A stretch of 64,000 bases of DNA from Porodaedalea pini (GCA_002794775.1 NBAY01000105.1:33670-97669), one strand, 5' to 3'; counted from the stretch's first letter, positions 1 to 10,472 are shown. The notes: a model not told the origin generated them from the letters alone. Numbers and translations are program-made.

Positions 1-123
1 GGTTTTCGTAGTCGGAAAAGTCATCGACGCCATTTGCATCTAGATATTGTACAGGCGGTTGACTATATTTTAACGGATCCGAACTTGAAACCCTTGGAAC
101 TTCTTGGCCAGTCGCCCCGGTGG

Positions 124-1206
124 CTACGCCTGACCACTCGCAAAACCCTGCGAGTCGACGACCTCTTCGTCATCACCTTCTTCCTCCACATAGTCCTCCA
201 CAGTCGACCTCCGAGTGTCTACGACTTCCTCGAATGCCGATTCCTTCATTGCTCCTAGTTCGTCGGCGAGGAGGCGACGTTCGCCGGGTGCCATCATCTG
301 CAGCATACGCTGCACAATCGTCTTCCCTTGTGAGCATGCATCCTTGAAGTGACCGAGTTGGCCACATATCCAGCACGCGCGTCGGCGTTGCGCCTCATTC
401 ATAGAGACGTCCATCGGCTGGCCAGCTCCTCTGAACGTGACGCCTGTCACATCGCGTTTGTCAACATGGGGGTTAGTCACCTGGCGACGAGCTGGGGGTC
501 CATGTTGCTGCTGCGGGCGTGGAGGGGGTGGGAAGGCGCGGCCTCGTTGGATGGCGCGAATTTGTTGCTCACCCCGGTCAATTTCGATCGCTTTCTTCTT
601 CCAGTCTTCATACGTCGTCGGGACTGGCGTTGACCGTAGTACCCCTCTCACCACTTCGATGTTCATCGCCCGCTTCAGTTGATCACAGATGATGCCGTCG
701 TCCGTTAAACCCGCTCTTGTGATGACGACGTCGAGATCCTGGAAGAACTCATCGGCAGTAAGATCCTTCTGCACCTTGGTCCGAAATTTCGCCAGCACCT
801 TTTCCTTTCAGTTTGGATCGTCGAATGAGGCGTCCAGGCACTCTTGGAATCTTATCCAGCTGTCGGTGAAGGTTACGATGCCGGCTGTCGTTGATTCCTC
901 CACATAATTCTGCGCCCACGTTGCTGCATTACCGCCCTTCAAGTAGGAGAGCGCAACGTAAATTTTGCTTTCCAACGTGGGGTATCTGTTCGGGTTGGCT
1001 GAGACGAAGAGGAGGACCTCGCACTTGAAGTCTAGATAGTCGTCACCGCCAGTGAATTCACGTGGCTCGGCGACGTCGATGTTGGGGGTCGGGGGGTTAG
1101 CTGCCGCGACCGGTGCTGGGGTGTTATTTGCCTGATGGGCAAAGGCATTTGCGACGATGGCCGCGATCTGCACCATCTGATGTTGGCTGAAACCTTCTGT
1201 TGACAT
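124..1206 (-). pseudogene. Ty3/gypsy Gag polyprotein with one in-frame TGA
   Basis: Structural capsid protein of a Ty3/gypsy retrotransposon, about 361 codons. It begins at ATG 1206 (MSTEGFSQHQ). A retrotransposon Gag core follows (FTGGDDYLDFKCE, later LKGGNAATWAQNYVEE), and a CCHC zinc knuckle (CWICGQLGHFKDAC) lies near the C-terminus, where it would bind RNA. The tail is acidic. Reading is continuous except for a TGA at about 805-807 (FDDPN-stop-KEKV), which fits a CGA arginine codon mutated to TGA. Pol would follow left of position 124 but is outside the window. Family identity is confident; function is probably lost. Confidence 0.85.
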
Positions 1207-1276
1207 CGTGGGTTCAAGTGCGGGTGTCGAAGGTTCTGGGGGAGTCGGCGGTGAGGGGTCCCTGGTAGTTTCATTA

Positions 1277-1625
1277 CGATTACTGAGTTTACGAAGTATC
1301 GTCTTTTGTTGTGGGCAAAGTTAGGGAGCCTGATTTGGGTTTTTGTCAGCTTTTATAAGCTGATGGTATACCATATATGTTAATTTTGGACCCCTTTTCT
1401 GCTAAATTGAGCAGTGGCGATGAAGTCGTTCACTGCTTTTGTGGCTGTACAGTGCTCACTTTCTTCATCAACATATTTAACTTTATTCAACCATCCAATT
1501 CTCAAGCTTGAGGCATGTAAAAAAACTTCAGACAATTCTCTGTCTGTTTATGTATTTTTGGTAAAATAAAGTGGCCTGGTTGAATTAAAAATCGGTCGAA
1601 AGCAGAGTTGACGACAGTGCCAACA
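1277..1625 (-). repeat. gypsy LTR-like repeat, copy 1
   Basis: About 349 bp that recur in reverse orientation at 15549-15897 with small differences. Read on the minus strand it starts TGTTGGCACTG. The shared sequence ends near 1277, with a plausible CA end near 1284. About 35 bp beyond the TG end are also shared with copy 2, so the LTR pair was probably duplicated with its flank rather than inserted twice. The exact 3' boundary is uncertain. Confidence 0.6.
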
Positions 1626-1836
1626 TGTGATCTCCACCCTTGCGGTCGTTGACGAGTCTGTTTTGCTGCAGCAAAGACACTCGCTTCACTCCCCCATGTG
1701 ATCCTCAGCGGAGGCACACCTGAGTTGACTTGTCTCCTTCACTTTTCTCTTGGGCTTTCTCTGCTTTTTTCTTAATCACACTACATCACTGCTTCTCATG
1801 GTAGCGGCCCCGTCATAGCTGCCTGCCTGCCCACCC
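1626..1836. other. Gene-free scrambled junction
   Basis: The first 35 bases match a piece of the BTB coding sequence found intact at 15515-15548, here with an internal deletion. The following 175 bases match nothing else I can see in the window. The segment precedes the BTB N-terminal remnant although the shared piece belongs downstream of it, so the order is scrambled. Confidence 0.5.
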
Positions 1837-2263
1837 GCACTGCTCGAGGCAACAAAGAGGTCGACGACAGCATGGCAAGAGGACCTCCAATTGCTCTTTC
1901 ATCGCATGAAAGATCGCTTCCCAGATGTCGTCTGGGATCTACTGGATGAGGACGCGATGGACGAAGGCAGCAACGCGGACTCGGAGGTTTGGGGACATAA
2001 AGGTGAGCACGAGCACAGAACCTACCACCTGTCCTTGAGACTAACAAATGCTAGCTATCGTTTATGCTCACGCTATTTCTCGTTCTCCTCCTCGCCGGCA
2101 CCTTCCCCACCTCTTGCTAAATCGGAGTCGCGGCCTGTACAGTTGTTCGGCTCCATCAAAGCAATGCAAAGCAGCATGCCGCTGACAGCAAAGCCGTCTC
2201 TGGCATCTGTATCTTCCATCTTATCTGCTGCATTGTCGTCTTCTGCGGCATCAGGGTTGAAGA
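1837..2263 (+). pseudogene. BTB/POZ gene remnant, N-terminal exon
   Basis: A reading frame through WQEDLQLLFHRMKDRFPD, VVWDLLDED and SEVWGHK has the look of a fungal BTB/POZ N-terminus. It ends at a clean donor (GTGAGC at 2003). An acceptor at 2055 leads to AIVYAHAISR in phase, which continues the BTB pattern HK-AIVYA. Shortly after, the frame degrades and near 2264 the sequence becomes collinear with the serine-rich linker of the other copies. The BTB middle part, present at 14.4-15.5 kb, is missing here. BTB domains mediate dimerisation and Cul3 binding; here it is only a fragment. Confidence 0.6.
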
Positions 2264-3303
2264 CACTACTGAGCGCGATAGCATGAGCACGTCGCATTCG
2301 CTTCGTACGAGCGTGCTGAACAAGAACCTTGCTCGCATGAATGCGGCTGTCACCTCGTCTAGCGCATCTGTCCGGAGCGTAGCGCGCAGCGTTGCGTCGA
2401 CGATTAGCCGAACGTCATCGCGCCTTACGACTGCAACGGAGCGTGAGCGTAAGAAGAGCCGGCCAGACTCGAAGTTTGCGCCGTCCACCCCGCGTAGCAC
2501 GAGTCCAAGCGTCCATAGGGCACCGAGTGCGCTCTCGTGTACTTCAGGTATGGACGTGGATGGGGAGGGTGACGAACAAGAAAGCCCGCGACTAAAGGGC
2601 TCGACCTCGTCCCTTGCGCGCTCTACCGCATCATCTTCCGTGGTTTCTCGACGGCCCAGTGTAGCTTCTCGTTCTCCGCACACAACTGGGAAAGACGCAG
2701 GTGTCACGAGTGTAAAACTACCAAACATCGTCTCCATGCAAAGACTAAAGTCTGTCGCCTCCTCTGTTTCATCTACTCGTTCACATGCATCGACTATCCA
2801 CAGAAATGCCGCCACTGTAGGCCAGCAAGGTACTCTTCGTCCACCTCATCCGCCCTCGCGACCGACATCCTCGGTCTCGAATGTGTCAATGTCCAGCAGC
2901 AGGAGCGGGGCTTCATCACGCGAGTCTACATTCAAGACGCGTCGCGAGAACATGACCCACGCGACTCTGTTACTCGGTCAAGGAAAGTCTCGACCACGTC
3001 AATGACCTCGATGCGCAGCACCGGAACCTCAAGATCGCCTAAAATGTCGGCGCCTGCGCTACTGAAAGGACGGCCGCATCGCGTCTCTGAAACGAGTGCG
3101 GCACCAATTAGTACGGTAAACGCAGCATCGCGCACACGGAAGGTGTCGCCCATTACTACAGTATCTACGAAAACAACGGCGAACAAGACGCCCGTCATTC
3201 GAAAGTCACCGTCGGCGAATTCAATTCGATCAGCTGCATCTGTGGCAACAGCTGGAGGGAAAAAGACAGCGACGAAGAAGTCCCCTGCAGTTGATGAGAA
3301 GAT
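2264..3303 (+). pseudogene. Serine-rich linker of chimeric locus, copy 1
   Basis: Low-complexity Ser/Thr/Arg-rich coding sequence beginning near DSMSTSHSLRTSVLNKNLAR. It contains the acidic patch GMDVDGEGDEQES and ends in [14 protein letters not shown]. Two other copies lie at 13259-14326 and 43696-44550 on the minus strand. In copy 2 this linker is spliced directly to BTB sequence, so it probably belongs to that gene. In all three copies its 3' end is fused to RPB1. Copy 1 has lost about 25 bp at this fusion point and has frame breaks near 3000. Such composition suggests a disordered region; no domain is recognisable. Confidence 0.65.
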
Positions 3304-5645
3304 ACGTGACTTATGCCTTACTCTAGTACGTGTTTATCCACCTTTAACTCATTGTATGGTCGTTGATTAGTGTATTTTAGCCTTTCATCTAAATCTTTCC
3401 ATCACTCCACCGTATGATGCCGATTTCGATGGCGATGAGATGAACAAGCAGTATGTCACTTTTAAGATTAGCTTTACATCTCTTTCTCAGCTCCGTCTAG
3501 CGTTCCTCAGAGCGAAGAGGCGAGAGCCGAACTCAATCAAATTGCACGGGTTACAAAGCAGATCATCTCGCTGCAGGCGAACAAACCTGTTATGGGCATC
3601 GTACAGGACACGTTGTGCAGTGTCCGGAAATTCACTCTGCGGGATAGCTTCCTCGACTGGGTGGAGGTGCAAAACATCCTACTCTGGGTGCCGGACTGGG
3701 ACGGCACGATTCCGACGCCGGCGATCTTGAAGCCGAAGCCATTATGGACGGGCAAACAGATTCTTAGCATGACGATTCCTTGCGGAATAAAGATATATCG
3801 CTCGCCTGATCTGAAACCTTCGAGCTCCGTTTTCGACGATGGCATGCTCATTGAAATCGGCGAGATCATCTTTGGTATCGTGTAGAAAAAGACGGTTGGA
3901 GCGTTGCAAGGCGGTCTTATCCACGTCGTCTTCCGCGAAAAAGGTCCCGAAGCGACTCGTACGCTGTTCACTGGTCTCCAGCAGATGGTTAATCACTGGC
4001 GGTTCCACAATGGATTCAGGATAGGCATTGGTGATACGGTCGCGGATAAGAAGACAATGGTGTACATCACGGAGCAGATCGAGATGCGGAAGCAGAATGT
4101 CGTGCAGGTCATTGAAGACGCATCTAACGACCGTCTGAAAGCTGCACCGGGTATGACTATTCGCGAGTCGTTCGAGAGTCGAGTCGAAGGCGAGCTCAAC
4201 TTTGCGCGTGACCACTCCGGTGTCAAAGAGATGGTTGTCGTGGGTTCGAAGGGTTCGTTCATTAACATCTCGCAGATGTCCGTCTGTGTTGGTCAGCAGT
4301 CCTTTGAAGGGAAGTAAACCCCGATCGGCTTCAGGCATCGCACTCTACCTCACTTCACGAAGGATGACTTCAGCCCAGAGGCGCGCGGCTTCGTTGAAAA
4401 CTCGTATCTTCGTGGGTTAACTTCGCAAGAGTTTTTCTTCCACACTATGGCTGGTCGCGAAGGTTTGATCGATACCGCTGTCAAGACGGCCAAGACTGAT
4501 TACATTCAGCGTCGACTTGTAAGGGCACTCGAAGACGTGACTGTCTGCTACGACGGGACTGTACGAAACTCACTGGGTGACCTGATCCAATTCGTGTATG
4601 GCGAGGATGGTATGGACGGTGCTTTTGTTGAACGGCAAACGATCAAAACGTTTGGTATCAATGATCGCGAGTTCGAACCTCGCTATCGGGTCGATGTCAC
4701 TGACCCGAAGGGTGGATTCCTTCCTGGTGTTTTGCAAATTGGTATCGACGACTCATCCCTCGAGCTCCGGCAAAAACTCGACGAGGAATACGACCGTCTT
4801 CATGAGGATCGGAAATTGCTACATGAATTCATTTTCCCGGGCCGTGACAATTCCGCTGCCCACTATCTTCCTGTCAACCTGAACCGCATCGTGCAGAACG
4901 CAACGCAGACTTTCCATATCGACCTCAGAAAACCGAGCGATCTGGAGCCGGTTTACATCATTGAGCAGGTGCAGCAGCTGGCAGACCGCCTGATCGTTGT
5001 GCGCTGCGATGATCTTTTGATAAAGGAGGCTGCCGAGAACGCTTCTGTTGCATTCCGCATGCACCTTCGGGCGACTTTTGCCGCTCGTCTAGTCCTAGAG
5101 GAGTTCCATCTCAACAGAGGTGGAGACGAAGTTCAACCGGTCGGTCGCTCATCCGGGCGAGATGTGCGGCACACTCGCTGCCCAGTTGATTGGTGAGCCA
5201 GTGACGCAGATGACACTAAATACCTTCCATTATGCTGGTGTTTCGAGTAAAAACATCACGCTCGGTGTGCCGCGTCTTAAAGAAATCATCAACGTCACCG
5301 CGAACATCAAGACTCCGTCGCTCACAGTGTACCTGGACCCAGAAATCGCTGCTGTCGACACGAGGGCCAATTCGGTGCAAACAGAACTTGCGTACACATC
5401 GCTGCGTACCGTTACAGCAGCGGTCGAGATCTACTACAATCCTGATTCAAGTACGACAATCATTGAGGAGGATAAGGAGTTTGTTGATGCATTCTTCGCC
5501 ATCTCCGACGAGGAAATTGAGTCGGGTCTTCATCTTCAGTCGCCATGGCTACTTCGTCTTGAGCTCGGTCGCTCGAAGATGCTTGACAGGAAACTTACGA
5601 TGAACTACGTTGCTGGCCGTATCGCGGAAAGCTTTGCCATTGCCA
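3304..5645 (+). pseudogene. rpb1: RNA polymerase II largest subunit fragment, copy 1
   Basis: Encodes the catalytic middle of RPB1, from the active-site loop ([10 protein letters not shown], the Mg-binding aspartates) through [26 protein letters not shown], the SGSKGS-like segment ([19 protein letters not shown]), [20 protein letters not shown], the bridge-helix region ([19 protein letters not shown]) and the trigger-loop region ([15 protein letters not shown]), ending at VAGRIAESF. The clamp N-terminus and the CTD heptads are absent. Two spliceable introns remain (about 3326-3380 and 3453-3500). It is broken by TAG near 3883, TAA near 4315 and a deletion with frameshift near 5118. It is the most complete of the three copies and fuses directly to the start of the CAP-Gly gene. 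Confidence 0.93.
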
Positions 5646-5648
5646 AAA

Positions 5649-6378
5649 ATGCCATCTAAGGAAAATATTGACCCTGAAGATCCTCCCAATGCAGGCAGTA
5701 CATTGACGATTAAAGGGAAGTGGAAGGGGAAAGGGTGGGTGGATGCCATCATCGCAGACGACAGATCTCTGCGATCGAGCAACAACGGATCAAATACAAC
5801 TCTTGCTACATTGCGGCACAAGGAATTGAATGACACCAGTACCCTCAATCGAGTGCCTGCGGGGGAGACGGCGTCTGCAAGCGAGACGGTCATGCTGCAA
5901 CCCCGTGGCTTTACATTGGACATCGGCATTCCATGTATCATTACTTCAAAGCGGAAGCAGTTCCGTGCGTTTGCCCGTTATATCGGCGAGGTTGAGGGTG
6001 AGAGCGGGCCATGGGTCGGTGTCGAGGTGCCCGTGGGCGATGCTTGGGCAGATGATCAGCTTGAGGGCCGCCAGTGGGATGACAGCTCATGGGGTGGTGT
6101 GCGCTACTTTGACGTCGGGACTTTGGCATCGGAATGGGGCGACGACAAATGCATGACCCGCCGGCAACGCGCTGATTTGACGAATAACTATGGAACTAGC
6201 GTTATTAGTGGCTGGAAGGGCACGAAACGCGAGGGGGAGCAGCTCAGCGTTGACCGCAAGAAGTGTTTCCGTAGCACGTTGCCGTCAGTGCAGGACGTGT
6301 CGAACACGGAGTATTGAGGTCTCTTTGTGAGGCCACAGCAGGTGCTGTATGTTGTAGATGCTGTCGGTTCGGGCTTGT
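5649..6378 (+). pseudogene. CAP-Gly domain protein, copy 1, prematurely stopped
   Basis: ATG at 5649 in good context (CCAAAAATGCC) opens [23 protein letters not shown]-Gly domain follows: ARYIGEVEGESGPWVGVEVP, then DDSSWGGVRYFDV, with FVRPQQVLYVVDA at its end. CAP-Gly domains bind the C-terminal EEY motif of tubulin or EB proteins. The frame stops at TGA 6315-6317 (NTEY-stop), exactly where copy 2 has a CGA arginine (NAEYRGLFVRP), so this is a CGA-to-TGA nonsense change. RPB1 sequence abuts immediately upstream. Confidence 0.85.
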
Positions 6379-6730
6379 GAATCTTGGAACATATTTAAGT
6401 TCAGATTCCTGCCCTTTTTCTTTTTCTTTCTTTCTTTCTTTTACCCTACTCCCATGTTTAGTCACTCCTTGCTCTGGGCAAATGCCCTCATTCCCGAAAC
6501 CACTTGTTGGCATGTTCATATTCCTCTCTTATCTACTCAATCATATCACTCTGGATTCTCGAATTGCACCTTTTGGAGAATTTTTTAATCAGTTTTTGAA
6601 TGCTGTTGGTTTTTTAGTTAGTACATTTGTGTTGAGTTTCTGTACAAATGGCATTCTTGTGCCTCACGCAATAAGTTAGAAATCATTTTAGAGTATGTTA
6701 GCACACAGATGAGTTGTGCATTGCATTTCA
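6379..6730. other. 3' flank of CAP-Gly copy 1, no gene seen
   Basis: AT-rich with a CTTT-type pyrimidine tract near 6413-6442. Copy 2 is collinear only up to that tract (10473); there the 180-bp element follows at once, whereas here about 280 further bases intervene. No coding signal recognised. Confidence 0.6.
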
Positions 6731-6910
6731 ACTTGAGGTAGTGGGCCATTGGGATGGCAAGCTACAATTACTGTTTTCTGTGTCTTTCATTTTATATGAG
6801 AGGACTAAAGCTTCCAAATTATACTAAAACATTATTCTCATTAGTGAATTATTTAGTATTCAGTAAACAGTAATCGTAGCTTGCCATCCTAATGGCCCAC
6901 TACCTCAAGT
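6731..6910 (+). mobile_element. 180-bp TIR element (MITE), copy 1
   Basis: Non-coding element with terminal inverted repeats of about 50 bp with three mismatches, starting ACTTGAGGTAGTGGGCCATT at both ends, around an AT-rich core. Identical-length copies lie at 10293-10472 and 41702-41881, both in the opposite orientation. No target-site duplication is visible at any copy. Each copy lies at a junction between unrelated sequence blocks. Confidence 0.85.
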
Positions 6911-8650
6911 GGTGGACGGAGTTCCCGTTGTGGTCATTGACGCCAGAGGTGGTACGTGCCTGGATAGTTGGCTTGGCCGACTTTGACGTGAGTATTAACG
7001 TTCACCATGAGCGACTCTATCCCTGATGCTCTCGTTTAGTACATGCGGTCTGAGCTTCATCGCCGTACGACTGAGGTTTGCCGTCTCGACATGTGGACTC
7101 ATCTGCCGGAGAGTCGCTGGCAGCAGATGCACGACTACCTGAATGCGGTGAGGGATCGCTACGGGATGCGGGATAACGAGACCATGCACGCCCTGGCTGA
7201 TGCGGCGATAGCTGCAGAAATGGCGGCGACGGCGTGAAACGAACCTGGGAGTACAGAGTTGGACCGGGAGTTGGCTGTGTTTGATCAGCACGAACGAGTT
7301 CGTCAGGCTAGTGAGACTGAGCGGCTTGATGAGCTGATTTGGTTTGGGCAGCAGTCTCTCCCTGTGTCGATGATGCGGCGCGGCATGTCTGCCCAACCAA
7401 CAGCGCCTGATCTTGGGTCTCCTGGTGGAAGCGATCTGGCTGGTTCCGCTTGGACAAGAGACGCGCAACAGGCAGAACTGGCAGAACCGGCGCAACGAGT
7501 GGAACGGACGGAACGGACGGAACGACCGCAACAAGCGCAACAGATGAGATCTGGTCCTGACGAAACTGATCTACCAATCGAGGACGATCAGAGTGATGCG
7601 TCTCGTACTTCTTCAATGCGGGCGTGGGCGAAAAAGGAGTTGGTGACTCGTGCTGCTGCCCACGCCTGTCGTCGTCCGGTTATTCCTCCTCGGGCACCAA
7701 GTGAAGAGTCGGCTCCGATGGTCGTCGATGAGAGTCCTGCTAGTCCTCCACCTGGTTGTCACAGGGAATCAGATTACGGGGGAAACGGCTCGGACTCAAC
7801 TGTTCTTGGCTTGCGGGGTCGATCCATGAGTGCTGCTTCGGGCGACTACAATAACAGCAGCAGCAACAAGGGTCAGGTCGACAACGGTGAAGATGATGAG
7901 GACGAGGACGAGGACGTTGACGATGACGCCGAAGGAAGCGTCGACGAAGGAAGCGACGGTGAGGGAAGCGACGGCGAGGGAAGTGACGGCGAGGGAAGCG
8001 ATGACGAGGAGGCCGAGGAAGACGAGGACAACAGCAGCAGCAACATCCATTCTGCTGGTTATGATCAGTGCCTGATGCGAGGCATAGAGTGTACTGGGAC
8101 TCCTGGGAAGGCGTGCACGAGTTGTCGGAGGCTCCGGATCAGGTGCGAGCTGTCGACGCATGGCTGGGCGATGAACCGCGTCATGCATGAGTGGGTTGCG
8201 CAGGCTCCCCCTCCTCGGTTGCGGTCTGCTGCTAGGTCGTCTGTGAGACCTGCTACGAGCACGGCGCCAAGTACTCCAGTGAGGCTGCCTCCTGGGGCGT
8301 TGACGAGGGCTCCTGCGAGAGCATCGACAAGACCACCAACAGGTCCAGTGACAGCTGGGTCTAGTCGTCTGGCTCGTTCTAGTGTCGGGGTTGGCTCATT
8401 TGATGATGGGGTTGAGGAGCTGTCCGTTCATTCGTTGGAGGCGGAGTCGGATCGGGAGTTGTCTGTCCTAGGTCGGGACGCTCAAGTGCTGGAGCGCACC
8501 GCTTCAGAGCTGGAGTGTCAGGCGGCGTTGCTGCGAGATAGAGCAGCCGCCATGCGGTCTAACGTCGCGTCGATGCAGCGGGCTCGGGGGTCGAGACGGG
8601 ATTGGGAAGAAGGCTCGGGGAAAGGAAAGGGGAAGGGAAAGGCGAGGTAG
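6911..8650 (+). pseudogene. 5'-truncated protein with zinc-cluster-like Cys motif, one in-frame TGA
   Basis: The frame enters directly from the 180-bp element (WWTEFPLWSLTPEVVRAWIV), passes an intron (donor GTGAGT at 6988, acceptor TAG at 7037-7039) and runs to the stop at 8650. A TGA at 7235-7237 interrupts it (ATA-stop-NEPG) and fits CGA-to-TGA. The middle is acidic with GSDGE-type tandem repeats (about 7945-8010) and runs of Asp/Glu. A cysteine motif follows (CLMRGIECTGTPGKAC, then CRRLRIRC), resembling the zinc-cluster proteins common in Agaricomycete repeat-rich regions. A C-terminal coiled-coil-like stretch ends in a GKGKGK tail. Function unknown; it could belong to a mobile element. 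Confidence 0.6.
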
Positions 8651-9009
8651 AGTCGGGACGCGCGGAACGCATGCAATGCACGGAACCCTCTATTTAGTTG
8701 AAAAAAGAAAACAGAAAAAAAAAATTTTGTACTTCTATAATTTTGTTTTTGAATTAAATGTTTTCCGAGTTTTGTGTTAGGGTTGTTGTTAAAGAAAAGA
8801 AATGGGGCAAGGAAACGCCAGGGGAGTCGAAATGAAGTGAAGAGATAAATTGGGACGGAACCGGCGGAACAGCCGGAATGCTCAAAAACGGCTTGCAGTT
8901 GAATGCGTGCCCGAGCAGATTAATAGGATAGGATGACGAGAAGAGATGATGGAGAATTAAAGAAGAAAGGTGCATACATGGAGTCCTCAGAGCGGATCAG
9001 AGGTGAAGC
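8651..9009. other. Convergent intergenic region
   Basis: Lies between the 3' ends of the zinc-cluster-like gene (+) and the integrase (-). AT-rich with an A-rich run near 8700-8720. No further feature recognised. Confidence 0.6.
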
Positions 9010-10292
9010 CTAGGCATCAGAGTCAACAGACTCGGAATCGACATCTGAGACGTCATTCTGGTCCTCGTCTTGCTCTTGGGCATCGTTCATCATTTCGAGC
9101 TCTTCCTCGGAGTCTTCTATGAGTTTGGTGACTGGAACTGAAAGATTAGAACGGGGGAAGTAGAGAATAAGTCGAAACACAGCAATTCTAAGGCGGGAAA
9201 CTGCCCCATTGAGTTCCACCACGATATACGATCCTCCCTCCATTTTTCGAACAACCACGTAAGGGCCAAGGTACTGAGGTTTCGTCTTCCGATTGAGTTC
9301 CATTTTCGTTCGTGAGTTCCTAAGAAGGACGAGTTGTCCTGGTTGGAAGTCGTAGTCTTTAATAAGACGTCGGTTCGCCTCCTCGAACTGTCTTGTGTAC
9401 GCGTGCCTGGCATCGCTGACCTTCTTGGCGATAGCTTCTAAATCCTCGGGGCGTTTTTGAAGCTGGTGAGCTCGGATGGAGACGAGTTCAGTAGTAGAGA
9501 GCGGGGACTCGATTGGGGGTACGAGATATGTAGCTTCGGAGATATCGAAGGGGAGCAGCGGTTCTACTCCATGGACCATGAAGTACGGCGACAGTCCTGT
9601 AGCTCGTAGGATAGTAATTCGTTCGGCCCAAAATACTGAGTGAGCGTGCTTGTGCCAACGCTTCTTGTTTCCTTCTGCGGCTTTCATGAGAGCTTCCTGG
9701 ACATCGAAATGCTTTCGTTCGATTAGCCTGTTAGCGCGTGAGTTGTAAGCTGAAATACGGATGTGATTGATGTGATGGTGACCCTTCAGCCAATCCAGCA
9801 CAGCAATGAACGGCTTTCCATTGTCGGTGACGAGTTCTGGGCAAGCCCCAAAGCGGCAGAGTATATCCTTGAATATGAACTGGCCGATCGCTTTGCCAGT
9901 TTTGGAGCGGAGGAGACGGAACTCAGGGTATCCTGAAAGTGAGCATTGTGCATGGACAATGTAGCGGTAACCTCCTGCTTTTGGCATAACTTTTGTGTCG
10001 ATGTGGACCTTCGAGAATAGGGGAGCGATGGACGGGACCATTGGTGGAATAAGAACTTGCTTCGTCTGCCTGATCTGGCATTCGTGGCACGTCTTAACGT
10101 AGTGCTTGACGTCGTGTCCCAGGGAAGGCCACCAGAACCGATCGAGGAGTCTGGCTCGTACCGAATATACTCCCTTATGTCCGAGGTCATTGTGGGCAGC
10201 TTTGACGAGTGTCCATTGACGTTCCGGTTCAATGACTACCTGGTGCCGCTCATTCCATGCTTTCCGCCACAGCTTTCCAGCTCAAACAAAGA
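9010..10292 (-). pseudogene. Ty3/gypsy integrase, 5'-truncated at the 180-bp element
   Basis: C-terminal part of a gypsy Pol polyprotein. In order it shows the HHCC zinc-binding module (AAHNDLGHKG, then CHECQ), the catalytic core with D (KVHIDTKVMP), D (LVTDNGKPF) and E (NRLIERKH), and a C-terminal chromatin/DNA-binding module (FQPGQLVLLRNSRT, QYLGPYVVVRK). It ends in an acidic tail. The frame is open with no stop but has no start: it is cut at 10292 exactly where the 180-bp element begins. It integrates element cDNA in its family; here RT and RNase H are missing, so it cannot act alone. It differs in strand context from the gag at 124-1206 and is not demonstrably the same element. Confidence 0.9.
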
Positions 10293-10472
10293 ACTTGAGG
10301 TAGTGGGCCATTGGGATGGCAAGCTACGATTACTGTTTACTGAATAGTAAATAATTCACTAATGAGAATAATGTTTTAGTATAACTTTCAAGCTTTAGTC
10401 TTCTCATATAAAATGAAAGACACAGAAAACAGTAATCGTAGCTTGCCATCCCAATGGCCCACTACCTCAAGT
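10293..10472 (-). mobile_element. 180-bp TIR element (MITE), copy 2
   Basis: Same length and ends as the copies at 6731-6910 and 41702-41881, in reverse orientation to copy 1. It directly truncates the gypsy integrase on one side and the CAP-Gly 3' flank on the other. Flanks show no target-site duplication. Confidence 0.85.

Larger units (their letters stand above)
1..1625 (-). mobile_element. Ty3/gypsy retrotransposon, 5' LTR and gag, cut by window edge
   Basis: The element runs leftward: an LTR-like block beginning TGTTGGCAC at 1625, a short leader, then gag from 1206 to 124. Pol would lie left of base 1. The LTR assignment rests on the TG start, its position upstream of gag, and a second inverted copy of the same 349 bp at 15549-15897 that is not followed by gag. 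No primer-binding site is obvious between LTR and gag. Confidence 0.7.
2264..6450 (+). repeat. Left arm of a large imperfect inverted duplication
   Basis: Collinear, in reverse orientation, with about 10473-14326: serine-rich linker, RPB1 piece, CAP-Gly gene and the CTTT tract. Arms differ by scattered substitutions and by indels inside RPB1. The spacer of about 4 kb holds two unrelated truncated genes and two copies of the 180-bp element. Confidence 0.8.

Noticed and set aside
3304..5645. Functional RPB1 gene
   Set aside because: All three copies lack the N-terminal clamp and CTD and contain stops, deletions and frameshifts.
8040..8170. Gal4-type Zn2Cys6 transcription factor in the 6911-8650 gene
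   Set aside because: Cys spacing is only loosely similar and the motif is central rather than N-terminal; I kept it as zinc-cluster-like of unknown role.
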